Assembly: GCA_035762565.1 (NCBI GenBank)
Contig: DASTOJ010000015.1
Coordinates: forward strand, 24,601-88,600
DNA length: 64,000 nucleotides
Source: AR5 sp035762565
Lineage (GTDB): Bacteria > Methylomirabilota > Methylomirabilia > Rokubacteriales > CSP1-6
Direction of reading: 5' to 3'
The stretch's first letter is position 1. The number at the start of each line of letters is the position of its first letter. Position numbers and translations under genes: made by a program. The notes under the pieces are model-generated. The model saw only the letters and a list, made by a program, of their open reading frames with translations, was not told the DNA's origin and made no database searches. Positions 34,501 through 41,980 of this stretch are shown here, one piece after another.

Positions 34501-34651
34501 GCAGCAGCAGCGCGGCGAGCGCGATCCCGGCCGGCGGCCAGACGGGGCTCGCGCTGGCGTGCACCGACGCGAAGTACTGCAGCCCGAGCTTGCCGGCCAG
34601 GAAATACGCCGCGGCGATCGCGGCCAGCAGACTCACGCGCCGCAGCGTCAT
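31556..34651 (-). CDS. hybrid sensor histidine kinase (MASE1-GAF x2-HisKA-HATPase-REC)
   Basis: 1031 residues. An N-terminal MASE1 membrane domain of about eight helices (8-290, with SPVWPPAGIALAALLLLG and WATWWLGDVAGAVVVAP) precedes two GAF domains (about 325-485 and 490-650), HisKA (TLSHELRTPLNAIIGW), HATPase (NLLSNAVKF, DSGEGI, GLGLGLAIVRQL) and a receiver (VVDDHGDAREV, VSDLAMPGADGYE). The HisKA-to-receiver half closely resembles the kinase at 16573-20085, suggesting duplication. ATG 34651 has GGGAGG upstream. It faces the decayed sensor gene tail to tail and is outside the gas vesicle run. Confidence 0.9.
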   Translation of the reverse strand: MTLRRVSLLAAIAAAYFLAGKLGLQYFASVHASASPVWPPAGIALAALLLLGPRVWPAIFLAAFLVNVTTAGSVLTSLGIAAGNTLEGLVGARLVARFAGGSRVFERPAGVFTFLVVAALPSAVVSATIGVTILSLAGYAPWSAYNTIWATWWLGDVAGAVVVAPVLLLWSRQRGLGPLAGRPIEAALLLAGLLGVSEVVFGGAVPFATKTYPLEFLTIPVLLWAAFRFGPREAATAILLLSGLAIAGTQRGLGPFAGGTPNESLLLLQAFMGTMAATILPVATLVWDRRRVEDERVALLAREQIARAEAEARRRVAEELAGVARSFTETLNVADAGARVVEVVLGSFGVRASGLRLLAPDGSLVGVAFGGGMREAFRPGHVLPGGNVSVSGLAIAQGAAAWTENIFADERLATADDVRRGMIAAGDAAVLAVPLRVQGQIIGALSVADRTGRRFTAADAEMLQAFADQAAVAVDNARLYEEAMRQRREFDVLAALAAEINRSLDLDRVLQQVAEAALALCNADVVHLALGEPGADGLRLRLVVGSRARLDADIRLGAGPEGGVPVIGRPYRTPDAREDTAVPPDHRSVIDAEGIRSAMIVPIPGEDTIEGLIYVSRRTVRPFGEHEEGVCQRLADHAAIAIRNSRLFAGERAARAEANAANRAKDHFLATLSHELRTPLNAIIGWLRMLRNPRLDEAQKTRAVDVIERNARLQAQLINDLLDVSRIIAGKLELEKYPVDLVLVVQEALEAIRGDVEAKALVLDAGLDPGTGEVLGDPTRLQQVVSNLLSNAVKFTRPGGRVAVRLTREGVHAQLSVSDSGEGIDSQVLPHVFEPFQQADSTTTRAHQGLGLGLAIVRQLVEAHGGRVRAESAGRGRGATFVVELPIIAVRAPLVTGGAAPLERGARARLDGLRVLVVDDHGDAREVLGLVLRERGAEVHLADGVAAALEVLNRATVDVLVSDLAMPGADGYELIAAVRAARGAAIPAVALTAYAGREVREQAIAAGFAAHATKPLNPEDLIELIAKLPRL

Positions 34652-34689
34652 TGTCGCATCCTCCCACGCCGGGCGGCGCGGGACAATCG

Positions 34690-35922
34690 CTACACCTCGT
34701 TCTCCCAGACCTGCTCGAGGCGCTGGCGGCGGCGCAGCAGGCGCAGCGTCCCGTCCGCCTCCAGCATCACCTCCGGAGCCTGCGGATAGGAGTTGTAGTT
34801 GAGGGCCGCCATTGCCGCGCAGTAGGCGCCGGCGCCGCCCACGAGCACGAGATCCCCGATCTCGGGGCGGCGCACCCGCCGGGGGGCCAGGGCCTCGGGG
34901 TCGCCGGACGCCGGAGTGAGCACATCCCCCGACTCGCAGCAGGGCCCCACGAACACGACGTCGGCCTCGTCCCGGCCCTCGCCCAGCACCTCGATGGGGT
35001 GCTGCGCGCCGTACATCATCGGCCGCGTGACCTCCGGCATCCCGGTGTCGAGCTTGGCGAAGCGATAGCCGTCACGCCCGGTGTCGGCCACGTCCACGCA
35101 AGTGGCGACGACGACGCCGGCGTTGGCGACCAGGTACGTGCCCGGCTCGATCTCGAGGTGGAGACCACGGCCGTCGCGCTCGCGAAACGCCCGCAGCTCG
35201 GCGTGCACGTGCGCGCCCACGTCGGCCAAGTCCACCGACGGCTCGCCGGGCATCCGGCCGACCTTGAAGCCGCCGCCCAGGTTGAGGGTCTGCACGTCGG
35301 GCAGCTTCGCGGCGAGGTCGAGCGTCAGGCGCGTGCAGCGCTTCCAGACCTCGGGGTCGGTCCCGGAGCCGACGTGGCTGTGCAGCCGGGTGATTCGCAG
35401 ATCGTACCGGTCGGCCAGGCTCTTCACCTCCCCCAGGTACTCGTGCCAGATGCCGAAGCTGGAGGCGGGGCCGCCGGTGTTGGTCCGGTTCGTGGAGCCG
35501 GTCCCCAGACCGGGGTTCATCCGCACCGAGACCTCGCGTCCACGCGCGACGCGGCCCAGGGCCTCGAGCTGGTGGAGCGAGCAGGCGTTGCAGAGGACGC
35601 CGCGCGCCAGATGCTCGGCCAGGCGCGGGCTCGGCATCTGCGAGGTGAGCTGGATCGCGCCGGGCGCGAACCCGGCCCGCAGCGCGCGCTCGACCTCGTG
35701 GTCGCTGGAGGCGTCGATGTGCAGCCCCAGCCCGCGGAAGACCTCCAGCACCCCGCGGCTCGGGTTGGCCTTCATCGCGTAGCGCAGCGTGAACCCGAAC
35801 GGCGCCGGGAAGGCCAGCGCCCGGCGCGCGGCGGCCTCGAGCGCGGCGCGGTCGTAGACGTAGCACGGGGTGCCGAAGCGCTCCCGCACCTCCGCGGCTT
35901 GCGATGGGGCCAGGGCTGGCAT
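34690..35922 (-). CDS. fold-type III PLP decarboxylase (LysA/ornithine-DAP decarboxylase family)
   Basis: 410 residues. Lys51 (YAMKANPSRG) should bind PLP. HSHVGSGTDP and LNLGGGFKVG form the phosphate-binding region, EPGTYLVANAG follows, and GPCCESGD contains the catalytic Cys. NYNSYPQAPEVM near the end is common to diaminopimelate, ornithine and related decarboxylases. Diaminopimelate decarboxylase (last step to lysine) is most likely, but a polyamine-route enzyme is possible. I chose ATG 35922 over an upstream TTG because family similarity starts there (RFGTPCYVYD). Confidence 0.82.
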   Translation of the reverse strand: MPALAPSQAAEVRERFGTPCYVYDRAALEAAARRALAFPAPFGFTLRYAMKANPSRGVLEVFRGLGLHIDASSDHEVERALRAGFAPGAIQLTSQMPSPRLAEHLARGVLCNACSLHQLEALGRVARGREVSVRMNPGLGTGSTNRTNTGGPASSFGIWHEYLGEVKSLADRYDLRITRLHSHVGSGTDPEVWKRCTRLTLDLAAKLPDVQTLNLGGGFKVGRMPGEPSVDLADVGAHVHAELRAFRERDGRGLHLEIEPGTYLVANAGVVVATCVDVADTGRDGYRFAKLDTGMPEVTRPMMYGAQHPIEVLGEGRDEADVVFVGPCCESGDVLTPASGDPEALAPRRVRRPEIGDLVLVGGAGAYCAAMAALNYNSYPQAPEVMLEADGTLRLLRRRQRLEQVWENEV

Positions 35923-35961
35923 GGCGCAGAGAGTGGCAGAGCGCGGGGCCGGATGCAACCG

Positions 35962-36309
35962 CTAGCGCGAGGCGAACACGCGGGCCTTGAGACGGCGCGG
36001 CACCCACACGGCCAGCAGGCGGGCGGCGCGCGCCAGACGGTCGAGCGAGTCCGGCGTGCCCGGCCAGTACTTGAGGACGAGCCCGCGGTCCACGTAGTTG
36101 AGCAGGCCGTCCACCAGCACCGCCGCCAGCAGCACGTCGTCCAGGTAGCCGAGGAACGGGACGAAGTCGGGGACGAGGTCGACCGGGCTGGCCAGGTACA
36201 CCATCGCCGCGGCCAGGGCGACCTTGGCCGCCCGCGGCAGCAGCGGATCGCGGACCAGGCCCGCGATCAGGCGCACCAGGCTCGGCAGCGCGCGCACCAG
36301 GGCCTTCAC
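35962..36309 (-). CDS. DUF1232 (YkvA-like) small membrane protein
   Basis: 115 residues with the DUF1232 signature YLASPVDLVPDFVPFLGYLD followed by DVLLAA, flanked by two hydrophobic helices. The function of the family is unknown. Start GTG 36309 overlaps the stop of the EtfD-like gene (GTGA), so it is the last gene of the meaB-etfD unit. Confidence 0.85.
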   Translation of the reverse strand: MKALVRALPSLVRLIAGLVRDPLLPRAAKVALAAAMVYLASPVDLVPDFVPFLGYLDDVLLAAVLVDGLLNYVDRGLVLKYWPGTPDSLDRLARAARLLAVWVPRRLKARVFASR

Positions 36310-38294
36310 TCGAGGCTCTCGGCGACCAGCTCGCTGACGTCCTTGACCGCCAGCCGCTCCTCCACTGCCTTGACCTTGCGGCCGAGATCCACCATGGCCA
36401 GGCAGAACGGGCACGCGGTCGCGACCACGCGGGCGCCGGTTTCCAGCAGCTCCTCGGTGCGGATGATGTTCACGCGCCGCTCGGATTTGACCTCCATCCA
36501 CATGTGGCCTCCACCGCCCCCGCAGCACAGCCCGCGCTCGCGCGCACGGGGCGGGTCGATCACGCGCAGCCCGGGGATGGCTCCGAGGGCACGCCGGGGC
36601 GCGTCGAGGATGTCGTTGTAGCGGCCCAGGTAGCAGGAGTCGTGGAACGCCACGCCGGCCGCCACCTGCTTGAGCGGCTTGATGCGCCCGCTCTGGATCA
36701 GCTCGTCGATCACCTGCGAATGGTGAACGACCTCGTAGGTCCCACCGAACTGCGGGAACTCGTTCCTGAGGGTGTTGAAGCAGTGCGGACAGTGCGTGAT
36801 GACCTTCCGGAACCGGTACCGCCTCAGGCTCTCGACGTTCTCGGCCTGCAGCGTCTGATAGAGGTACTCCTCGCCGAGGCGGCGGGCCACCTCGCCGTGG
36901 CAGCGCTCCTCCTGCATCACCGCGTACGACACGCCGGCCTTCTTCAAGATCGCGACCACCGAGCGGGCGATGGCCTGGTTGCGCTTGTCGTAGGACGCGG
37001 AGCAGCCGACCCAGTAGAGGTACTCGACCTCTTTGTCCGGCTGCAGCACGGGCACGTCGAGGCCGTGGGCCCAGGCCAGCCGTTCGCCCGGCGGCAGGCC
37101 CCACGGGTTGCCGGCCCGCTGGATGTTCTGCAAGGACTGCGGCGCCGTGGACGGCAGCGCGCCCTCGGAGAGGGCCAGGTAGCGCCGCAGGTCGAGGATG
37201 GTGTCCACGATGTCGATGAAGGCCGGGCACTCCTCCACGCAGGCCATGCAGGTCGTGCACGCCCACAGCTCGTCGGCCTTGATCAGCTCTCCGTGGATGG
37301 GCCCCGGCCGCTGGCCGTGCATGTGGCGCTTGAGCTTGACGATGATCTGCTTGGGGCTGAGCGCGGTGCCCGCCAGGTAGGCCGGGCAGGCCGCCTGGCA
37401 CCGGCCGCACTCCACGCAGGCGTCGAAATCCAGCCGCCGCTTCCAGGAGAACTCCTCGAGCTTCGAGACGCCGAGCGTCTCGGCCTCCTCGATGTTCTCG
37501 ATCTTCGGGATGGCGCCGCGTGGGGTGAGCTTGGAGAGGAAGATGTTGAGCGGCGTGGTGAGCATGTGCATGAAGTACGAGTGGGGGATGATGGCGATGA
37601 AGAACAGCGAGATCGCCGCGTGGAACAGCCACACGCCCAGGTGCGTGGCCCGCAGCGCGCCCTCCGACATCCCGGCGCCCAGCATCGCCTGGCCGAGGGC
37701 CCAGCCCACCGGCGACCATGCGCCCCACCACGGCTGGACGACCGCCAGCCGGCAGGCTTCCATCACGAAGCCGGTGGCGTTGATCACGAACAGCAGCAGC
37801 AGGACGTGGGCGAAGCGCGCCTCGGGATCGAGCCGGGCCGGGCGTAGCACGAAGCGGCGCGACACCGCCATGCCCAGGCCGATGACGAAGAAGAGCCCGA
37901 AGAGATCGAGGACCGTCTCGTAGTAGAGATAGAAATCACCCTTGAGCAGCTTGTAGTCCAAGAGCGGCAGCGTGATGTCGTAGTCGATCGTGGCCAGCAC
38001 GGTGCCCAGGAACAGGGCGAGGAAGCCCCAGAACATGGTGGCGTGCATGACGCCCGGGTAGGCCTGCGAGAGCACGCGCGCCTGGCCGAGCGCGTGCTTG
38101 GCGACGAGCTTCACGCGCTGGGGGATCCGGTCCACGCGCGACTCCGGTCCGCCCCGCCGCCACAGCTGGATGCGCCGCCACACGCCCCACGCGAACAGCG
38201 CGATGGCGACGAATCCGCCGATGTAGAGCGCGATCTGCGCCCAGCCGGGAACGTTCCAGAACGTGTCTCGGAACGGCACGGTGCCGGTCGTCAT
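36306..38294 (-). CDS. membrane (Fe-S)-binding oxidoreductase, FadF/EtfD-like (NarI-like + 2x[4Fe-4S] + 2x CCG)
   Basis: 662 residues. The N-terminal 250 form about five to six membrane helices of NarI/cytochrome b type with several His in helices. Two ferredoxin-type clusters follow: Cys293, 296, 299, 303 and Cys346, 349, 352, 356. The C-terminal half holds two cysteine-rich CCG domains (HCPHCFN, DSCYLGRYN, LCCGGGGGHMW, TACPFC). This is the arrangement of FadF and mycobacterial EtfD, which pass electrons from acyl-CoA dehydrogenase-reduced ETF to quinone. EtfAB genes are not in the window. The neighbours (MeaB, DUF1232) fit acyl-CoA metabolism. Confidence 0.88.
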   Translation of the reverse strand: MTTGTVPFRDTFWNVPGWAQIALYIGGFVAIALFAWGVWRRIQLWRRGGPESRVDRIPQRVKLVAKHALGQARVLSQAYPGVMHATMFWGFLALFLGTVLATIDYDITLPLLDYKLLKGDFYLYYETVLDLFGLFFVIGLGMAVSRRFVLRPARLDPEARFAHVLLLLFVINATGFVMEACRLAVVQPWWGAWSPVGWALGQAMLGAGMSEGALRATHLGVWLFHAAISLFFIAIIPHSYFMHMLTTPLNIFLSKLTPRGAIPKIENIEEAETLGVSKLEEFSWKRRLDFDACVECGRCQAACPAYLAGTALSPKQIIVKLKRHMHGQRPGPIHGELIKADELWACTTCMACVEECPAFIDIVDTILDLRRYLALSEGALPSTAPQSLQNIQRAGNPWGLPPGERLAWAHGLDVPVLQPDKEVEYLYWVGCSASYDKRNQAIARSVVAILKKAGVSYAVMQEERCHGEVARRLGEEYLYQTLQAENVESLRRYRFRKVITHCPHCFNTLRNEFPQFGGTYEVVHHSQVIDELIQSGRIKPLKQVAAGVAFHDSCYLGRYNDILDAPRRALGAIPGLRVIDPPRARERGLCCGGGGGHMWMEVKSERRVNIIRTEELLETGARVVATACPFCLAMVDLGRKVKAVEERLAVKDVSELVAESLE

Positions 38295-39292
38295 CAGCGG
38301 TCCAACGATATCATGGGCAACAGGGCCTCCACGGCCGAGTAGGGATCGAGCGTGCCGGCGGCGACCTCGTCGAAGGTCGCGCGCAGCGCCCCGCCGGCGA
38401 GGCCGCGGGCGACACGCGCGCGGAACTCCTCCACCAGCAGCGTCTCCACCTCCGCGCGCCGCCGCCGGCGGCGGCGGGCCTCCAGCGCACTCCCCGCTTC
38501 GAGCGCGGCGCGGTGGCGGCGGATCTCGGCCAGCAGCCCGGCGATGCCGGCGTCGGCCTGGGCCTGGCTCGACAGCACCGGGATCTCCCAGTCGATGTCC
38601 TTGGGGGTGGTCGAGCTGGCGTGGTGCAGATGCGCGGCGAACTTCAGCTCGGCCATGAGGGCGGGGGCGCCCGCCCGATCGGCCTTGTTGACGACGAACA
38701 CGTCGGCCGCCTCCATCAGCCCAGCCTTCATGGTCTGGACCGCGTCGCCCGATTCCGGCACCAGGACCACCACGGTCGTGTCGGCCAGCTTCATGATGTC
38801 GAGCTCGGTCTGCCCCACCCCGACCGTCTCCACCAGCACCCAGTCGTGGCCGAAGGCGGTCAACAGCTTGATGACCTCACCGGTGGAACGGGCCAGGCCG
38901 CCCAGCGACCCGCGGGTGGCCATCGAGCGGATGAACACGCCGGCGTCCAGCGCGTGGGCCTGCATGCGGATGCGGTCGCCGAGGACGGCGCCGCCGGTGA
39001 ACGGGCTGGACGGGTCCACGGCCACGATGCCGACGGTCCTGCCTTCCGTGCGCAGGTGGGCCGTGAGCCGGTCCACCACGGTGGACTTGCCGGCCCCCGG
39101 CGGCCCCGTGACGCCCACGGCGTAGCCGCCCCGCGCCCGCGAATCGACCGCCTTCATGATGGACGGCACCGCCGCCGTCCGGTTCTCGACGTGCGTGATC
39201 AGCCGCGCCAGCGCCAGCCGATCGCCCCCGAGCATGCGCTCGACGAGCATCGCGGGATCGGTGGCCCTCGGGGTGTGGTCAGGTCCGGACAT
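38294..39292 (-). CDS. meaB: MeaB, methylmalonyl-CoA mutase-associated GTPase
   Basis: 332 residues of the ArgK/MeaB G3E GTPase family. P-loop GPPGAGKS (63-70), VDPSSPFTGGAVLGDRIRM, the switch-region ETVGVGQTE, and the NKAD guanine-specificity motif are all present. It guards and loads cobalamin for methylmalonyl-CoA or isobutyryl-CoA mutase. The mutase is not adjacent here. It shares one base with the EtfD-like start (TGATG), so the two are translationally coupled. Confidence 0.93.
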   Translation of the reverse strand: MSGPDHTPRATDPAMLVERMLGGDRLALARLITHVENRTAAVPSIMKAVDSRARGGYAVGVTGPPGAGKSTVVDRLTAHLRTEGRTVGIVAVDPSSPFTGGAVLGDRIRMQAHALDAGVFIRSMATRGSLGGLARSTGEVIKLLTAFGHDWVLVETVGVGQTELDIMKLADTTVVVLVPESGDAVQTMKAGLMEAADVFVVNKADRAGAPALMAELKFAAHLHHASSTTPKDIDWEIPVLSSQAQADAGIAGLLAEIRRHRAALEAGSALEARRRRRRRAEVETLLVEEFRARVARGLAGGALRATFDEVAAGTLDPYSAVEALLPMISLDR

Positions 39293-39314
39293 TGGTGATC
39301 TGGACAGCGGCCGG

Positions 39315-39323
39315 ATTGTAGCA
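39315..39323 (-). promoter_or_regulatory. extended -10 promoter of the meaB unit
   Basis: Minus strand TGCTACAAT (39323-39315): an extended -10 (TGn) followed by TACAAT. Transcription would begin near 39308, about 16 nt before the meaB ATG. No -35 match is visible, as is usual for extended -10 promoters. Confidence 0.5.
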
Positions 39324-39360
39324 CTCAGCAGCGAACGACGGGCGGAGGCACGAGCAGATC

Positions 39361-39534
39361 TTACTGCACGATGAAATCGGTGCCGTCGGCCACGAACGCA
39401 GCGACGGTTGGCCTTGCGGCGACGAGCATGCCAACCTTAGAAACCTTCGCCGGTTGTTGGGTCATGGTCGAGAGTGCCACGCCGAGCACGGTCAATCCGG
39501 CCAACTCGATCACCGTAGACGTCCGCCGTCTCAT
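39361..39534 (-). pseudogene. N-terminal remnant of an ABC transporter substrate-binding protein
   Basis: A 57-residue frame from ATG 39534. MRRRTSTVIELAGLTVLGVA is followed by LSTMTQQPAKVSKVGMLVA. Basic start, hydrophobic signal, then QQPAKV-K(V/I)G is the usual start of 320-residue periplasmic substrate-binding proteins in such genomes. Here it ends after about 25 mature residues (FVADGTDFIVQ). No remainder is found in neighbouring frames. It is most likely a truncated relic; a genuine short exported peptide is less likely. Confidence 0.4.
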
Positions 39535-39572
39535 GCCGACCTCCACGGCACGCATGGTACCATCCGACGGAC

Positions 39573-39941
39573 ATGCCGGGCGCGGGGTCACTGGTGCTGC
39601 GTGTGTTCGCCGATCCGCTGACGCCCGCGCGTGGCTGGCTCGACCGCCTCGTGCTCATCGTGCCGGCCGATCGTGCGACGCGTTGGCTGCTGGTGCTGGA
39701 TGTCGCCTGCCTCCTATTGCTCGGACACGAGCGGCGTCATCCGGGTCTCGCCGTGCCGTTGGTGCTCGCCGCTGGCTTCCTCGCGCTGAACGTTCTCGGA
39801 ATGGCGGTGACCGACTTCGTCCTAGGTCTCGCGCTGTTCCATGTGGCCGTCACGGTGACGGCCGCGCTCGCCCTTCGACGCCGCCGTTGGTTCGGCCTGA
39901 TGGCCTTGGCAGTCGTGCTGGCGGCCGGCATCCTGACCTGA
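39573..39941 (+). CDS. small membrane protein, unknown function
   Basis: 122 residues, ATG 39573, with three to four hydrophobic segments (about 38-52, 58-82, 83-100 and 105-122). It begins MPGAGSLVLRVFADPLTPAR. It is divergent from the substrate-binding remnant and convergent with the pentaheme cytochrome gene. No family is recognised. The alternating hydrophobic pattern supports a real membrane protein, although the ribosome binding site is weak. Confidence 0.45.
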   Translation: MPGAGSLVLRVFADPLTPARGWLDRLVLIVPADRATRWLLVLDVACLLLLGHERRHPGLAVPLVLAAGFLALNVLGMAVTDFVLGLALFHVAVTVTAALALRRRRWFGLMALAVVLAAGILT

Positions 39942-39955
39942 CGGCCGCGCGCGCG

Positions 39956-40573
39956 TCACATCGTCGGATGGCACTCCCGGCAGACCGGCTGGACGACGGC
40001 CGGTACGAGGAACCGTGGCGTGGCCTCGCCTCCCGTCACGTGTGACGCATGACACCCTATGCAGGCGACCGTCACCGTCTCGTGCTCGCGCATGCCATGA
40101 AAGGCGACTGTCCCCCCGGTCGGCGGCGACTGTAACGTTTCCAGGATCACTTCCTGTCCGGCCTCTCCGGTCGGCGAGGGCGCAGACGGTGCGGCAGCCT
40201 GCGGGCTGCGAGCCTTGAGGATGGGCGTGTGGCATTGCCGGCACTCGGCATCACGCAGCGGCAAGCGCATGTGGTCGGGTTCGGTGTACGTGCCGGCCAG
40301 AAACCGCAAGGTATCGAATCCGGCCACGGCCCACACACGCAAGCGCATAGGCAGATCGGCGCCGCCGTGACAGGCGATGCATCCGACCGCGGCATCCGCC
40401 TGCCGGTGGGCGCCAGCGAGGTCGAGAGGGGCGGCGGTGACATACCTGGTGTACTTGTCCTCGTGCAGATGACAGGAGACACAGAAGCGGTTGTCCCGCT
40501 CCTTCGCCGCCAGCCCCGCGAGGAACAGGAGGGTGATCGCGAGGGCGCCGCCAGTGGCCGCGACCCCGAGCAC
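39956..40573 (-). CDS. membrane-anchored pentaheme c-type cytochrome (NapC/NirT-like)
   Basis: 205 residues or slightly more. The N-terminal hydrophobic anchor (GVAATGGALAITLLFLAGLA) is followed by five CxxCH heme motifs: 31-35 CVSCH, 65-69 CIACH, 111-115 CRQCH, 171-175 CIGCH, 198-202 CRECH. NapC/NirT/NrfH quinol dehydrogenases are anchored the same way and usually have four hemes. Start GTG 40573; the open frame extends upstream without an ATG. It lies 44 bp downstream of a secreted monoheme protein, with which it probably works in periplasmic electron transfer from the quinone pool. Confidence 0.8.
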   Translation of the reverse strand: MLGVAATGGALAITLLFLAGLAAKERDNRFCVSCHLHEDKYTRYVTAAPLDLAGAHRQADAAVGCIACHGGADLPMRLRVWAVAGFDTLRFLAGTYTEPDHMRLPLRDAECRQCHTPILKARSPQAAAPSAPSPTGEAGQEVILETLQSPPTGGTVAFHGMREHETVTVACIGCHASHVTGGEATPRFLVPAVVQPVCRECHPTM

Positions 40574-40617
40574 GATGCGTCGGGCGGTCGAAGCGATGGC
40601 GGCGCCTCGTTGCCTGT

Positions 40618-41418
40618 CTAGCGGACCGTGACCGTCACCGGCTTGGAGAAGACCACGCGGCCCGCGTTACCCCAGGTGCCGGCCCGTGGCGCGACAGTCG
40701 TCCCCACGGTCACGGTGCCGGCGGACGACGCCTTCTCGGTGCCATAGAACATCACGGCGGCGATCGAGTAGGTCCCCGGCTGTTGCGGAGCCTTCAGGGT
40801 CCAGGTCGCCTTGCCGCCGGCGAACTTCTTGGCCGCCAGGTCGGCCTTCTGGTCCCAGATCAGCGCCGAGTTGATGTTCTTGCTCAGTGCCCCTCGCCCA
40901 TCCACCCATTTCGTCTGTTCGGCGCCGTTGCTGTCGACCACCTTGGGGGGCCCGTTGATCTGCCAGCCGTCGGCCTGGATGATGCGGGCCTTGCGGCGCA
41001 GGTCCGTGTCGACCAGGGCGACGGCGACGAGCTCATTGCCGCCGCGGGCCGTCACCGTGACCTGAACCTCCTGGCCCGGCTGCAGGGTCGCCGGCGCGGC
41101 GATGGTCACCGAGGCGCCCTGGTCCATCGTCTTGACGTCGGCGAGCAGCTTCTGCCGGTCGGCCGGCGGCATCGCTTGGTAGGGCCCCTTCCCCTCCTCG
41201 ATGGCCTTGTAGTGGAGGTTTTCGACGAAGAGGAAATTGGCGAGCCCGGCCGGCTCCGTGCGCAGCTGGTCCTTGCTGACCGAGGAGTGGCACGCCGCGC
41301 ACTTGGGCTCGAGGTCGGTCACGTCGTACACCGGCCCGCCGCTCCAGGCGAGCGTTGGTACGGGAGACACGAGCAAGACTGCCAGGGGTAAAGCCAAGAC
41401 TGCGGTAAGACGGCTCAT
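40618..41418 (-). CDS. secreted protein with one c-type heme motif
   Basis: 266 residues. A signal peptide (residues 1-24, ending PTLAW) precedes one heme motif, CAACH, at 40-44. The rest is beta-rich (VTIAAPATLQPGQEVQVTVT, TWTLKAPQQPGTYSIAAVMF), suggesting an immunoglobulin- or Reelin-like fold. Start ATG 41418 has a strong CAGGAGG site 5 bases upstream. It is first in a two-gene unit with the pentaheme cytochrome and is probably an electron-transfer or redox-partner protein in the periplasm. The exact family is not recognised. Confidence 0.7.
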   Translation of the reverse strand: MSRLTAVLALPLAVLLVSPVPTLAWSGGPVYDVTDLEPKCAACHSSVSKDQLRTEPAGLANFLFVENLHYKAIEEGKGPYQAMPPADRQKLLADVKTMDQGASVTIAAPATLQPGQEVQVTVTARGGNELVAVALVDTDLRRKARIIQADGWQINGPPKVVDSNGAEQTKWVDGRGALSKNINSALIWDQKADLAAKKFAGGKATWTLKAPQQPGTYSIAAVMFYGTEKASSAGTVTVGTTVAPRAGTWGNAGRVVFSKPVTVTVR

Positions 41419-41467
41419 GGCGTCCTCCTGAGGTAGACGTCTCGACGGCAGATTCTCGGAATAGGGT

Positions 41468-41491
41468 AACCAGCGGTCATGCCCGCTGGTT
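41468..41491. other. inverted repeat at the end of rimI
   Basis: AACCAGCGG and CCGCTGGTT form a perfect 9-bp stem around a 6-nt loop (TCATGC on the plus strand), spanning the rimI stop codon. There is no T-run after it on the minus strand, so it is not a standard terminator. It may attenuate read-through into the cytochrome unit, whose first gene starts 50 bp further on. Confidence 0.45.
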
Positions 41492-41980
41492 CCCCTCGGC
41501 CGATGTCCGAGCGGTATTGCCATCCCCGTCGCCCAGTCTCGCCTCCATGACGAGCGCGTCCTCGCCGGTGTCGTAGTAATACCCCCGGCGGCGCCCCACG
41601 ATCCGGAAGCCAAGCGACTCATAGAGCGTCACGGCGTGACGGTTGCTCGGACGGACCTCGAGCACGACGATCTTGAAGTCTCGCCCACGGGCATCGTCGA
41701 GCACCGTCCGGAGCAGCCCCCTTGCGATCCCGTGGCGACGGGCGTCGGGCCGGACCGCGACGTTGGTGATGTGCAACTCGTCGGCCACCTCCCAGAGGCA
41801 CAGGTAGCCGACCACGTGGGTGTCGTCGTCGCGCGCGACCCAGCAGCGGGCCACGCGGTTCTGCTGCATCTCGTAGAGGAAGGCGCCCCGCGACCACGGC
41901 ATCGTGAACGACACCCGCTCGATCGCGAGGACCTCGTCGAGGTCCTCCGGCCGCATCCGGTCAAGCGCCAGCGACGCCAC
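41477..41980 (-). CDS. rimI: ribosomal-protein-alanine N-acetyltransferase RimI
   Basis: 167 residues, GNAT fold. It starts MASLALDRMRPEDLDEVLAI and has FTMPWSRGAFLYEM, the acetyl-CoA loop RRHGIARGLL (a variant of Q/RxxGxG/A) and EVRPSNRHAVTLYESLGF, as in RimI. It acetylates the N-terminus of ribosomal protein S18, or related N-termini. Start GTG 41980 overlaps tsaB by 20 bp; ATG 41956 (MRPEDL) is an alternative. The tsaB-rimI pairing is very common in bacteria. Confidence 0.88.
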   Translation of the reverse strand: MASLALDRMRPEDLDEVLAIERVSFTMPWSRGAFLYEMQQNRVARCWVARDDDTHVVGYLCLWEVADELHITNVAVRPDARRHGIARGLLRTVLDDARGRDFKIVVLEVRPSNRHAVTLYESLGFRIVGRRRGYYYDTGEDALVMEARLGDGDGNTARTSAEGNQRA

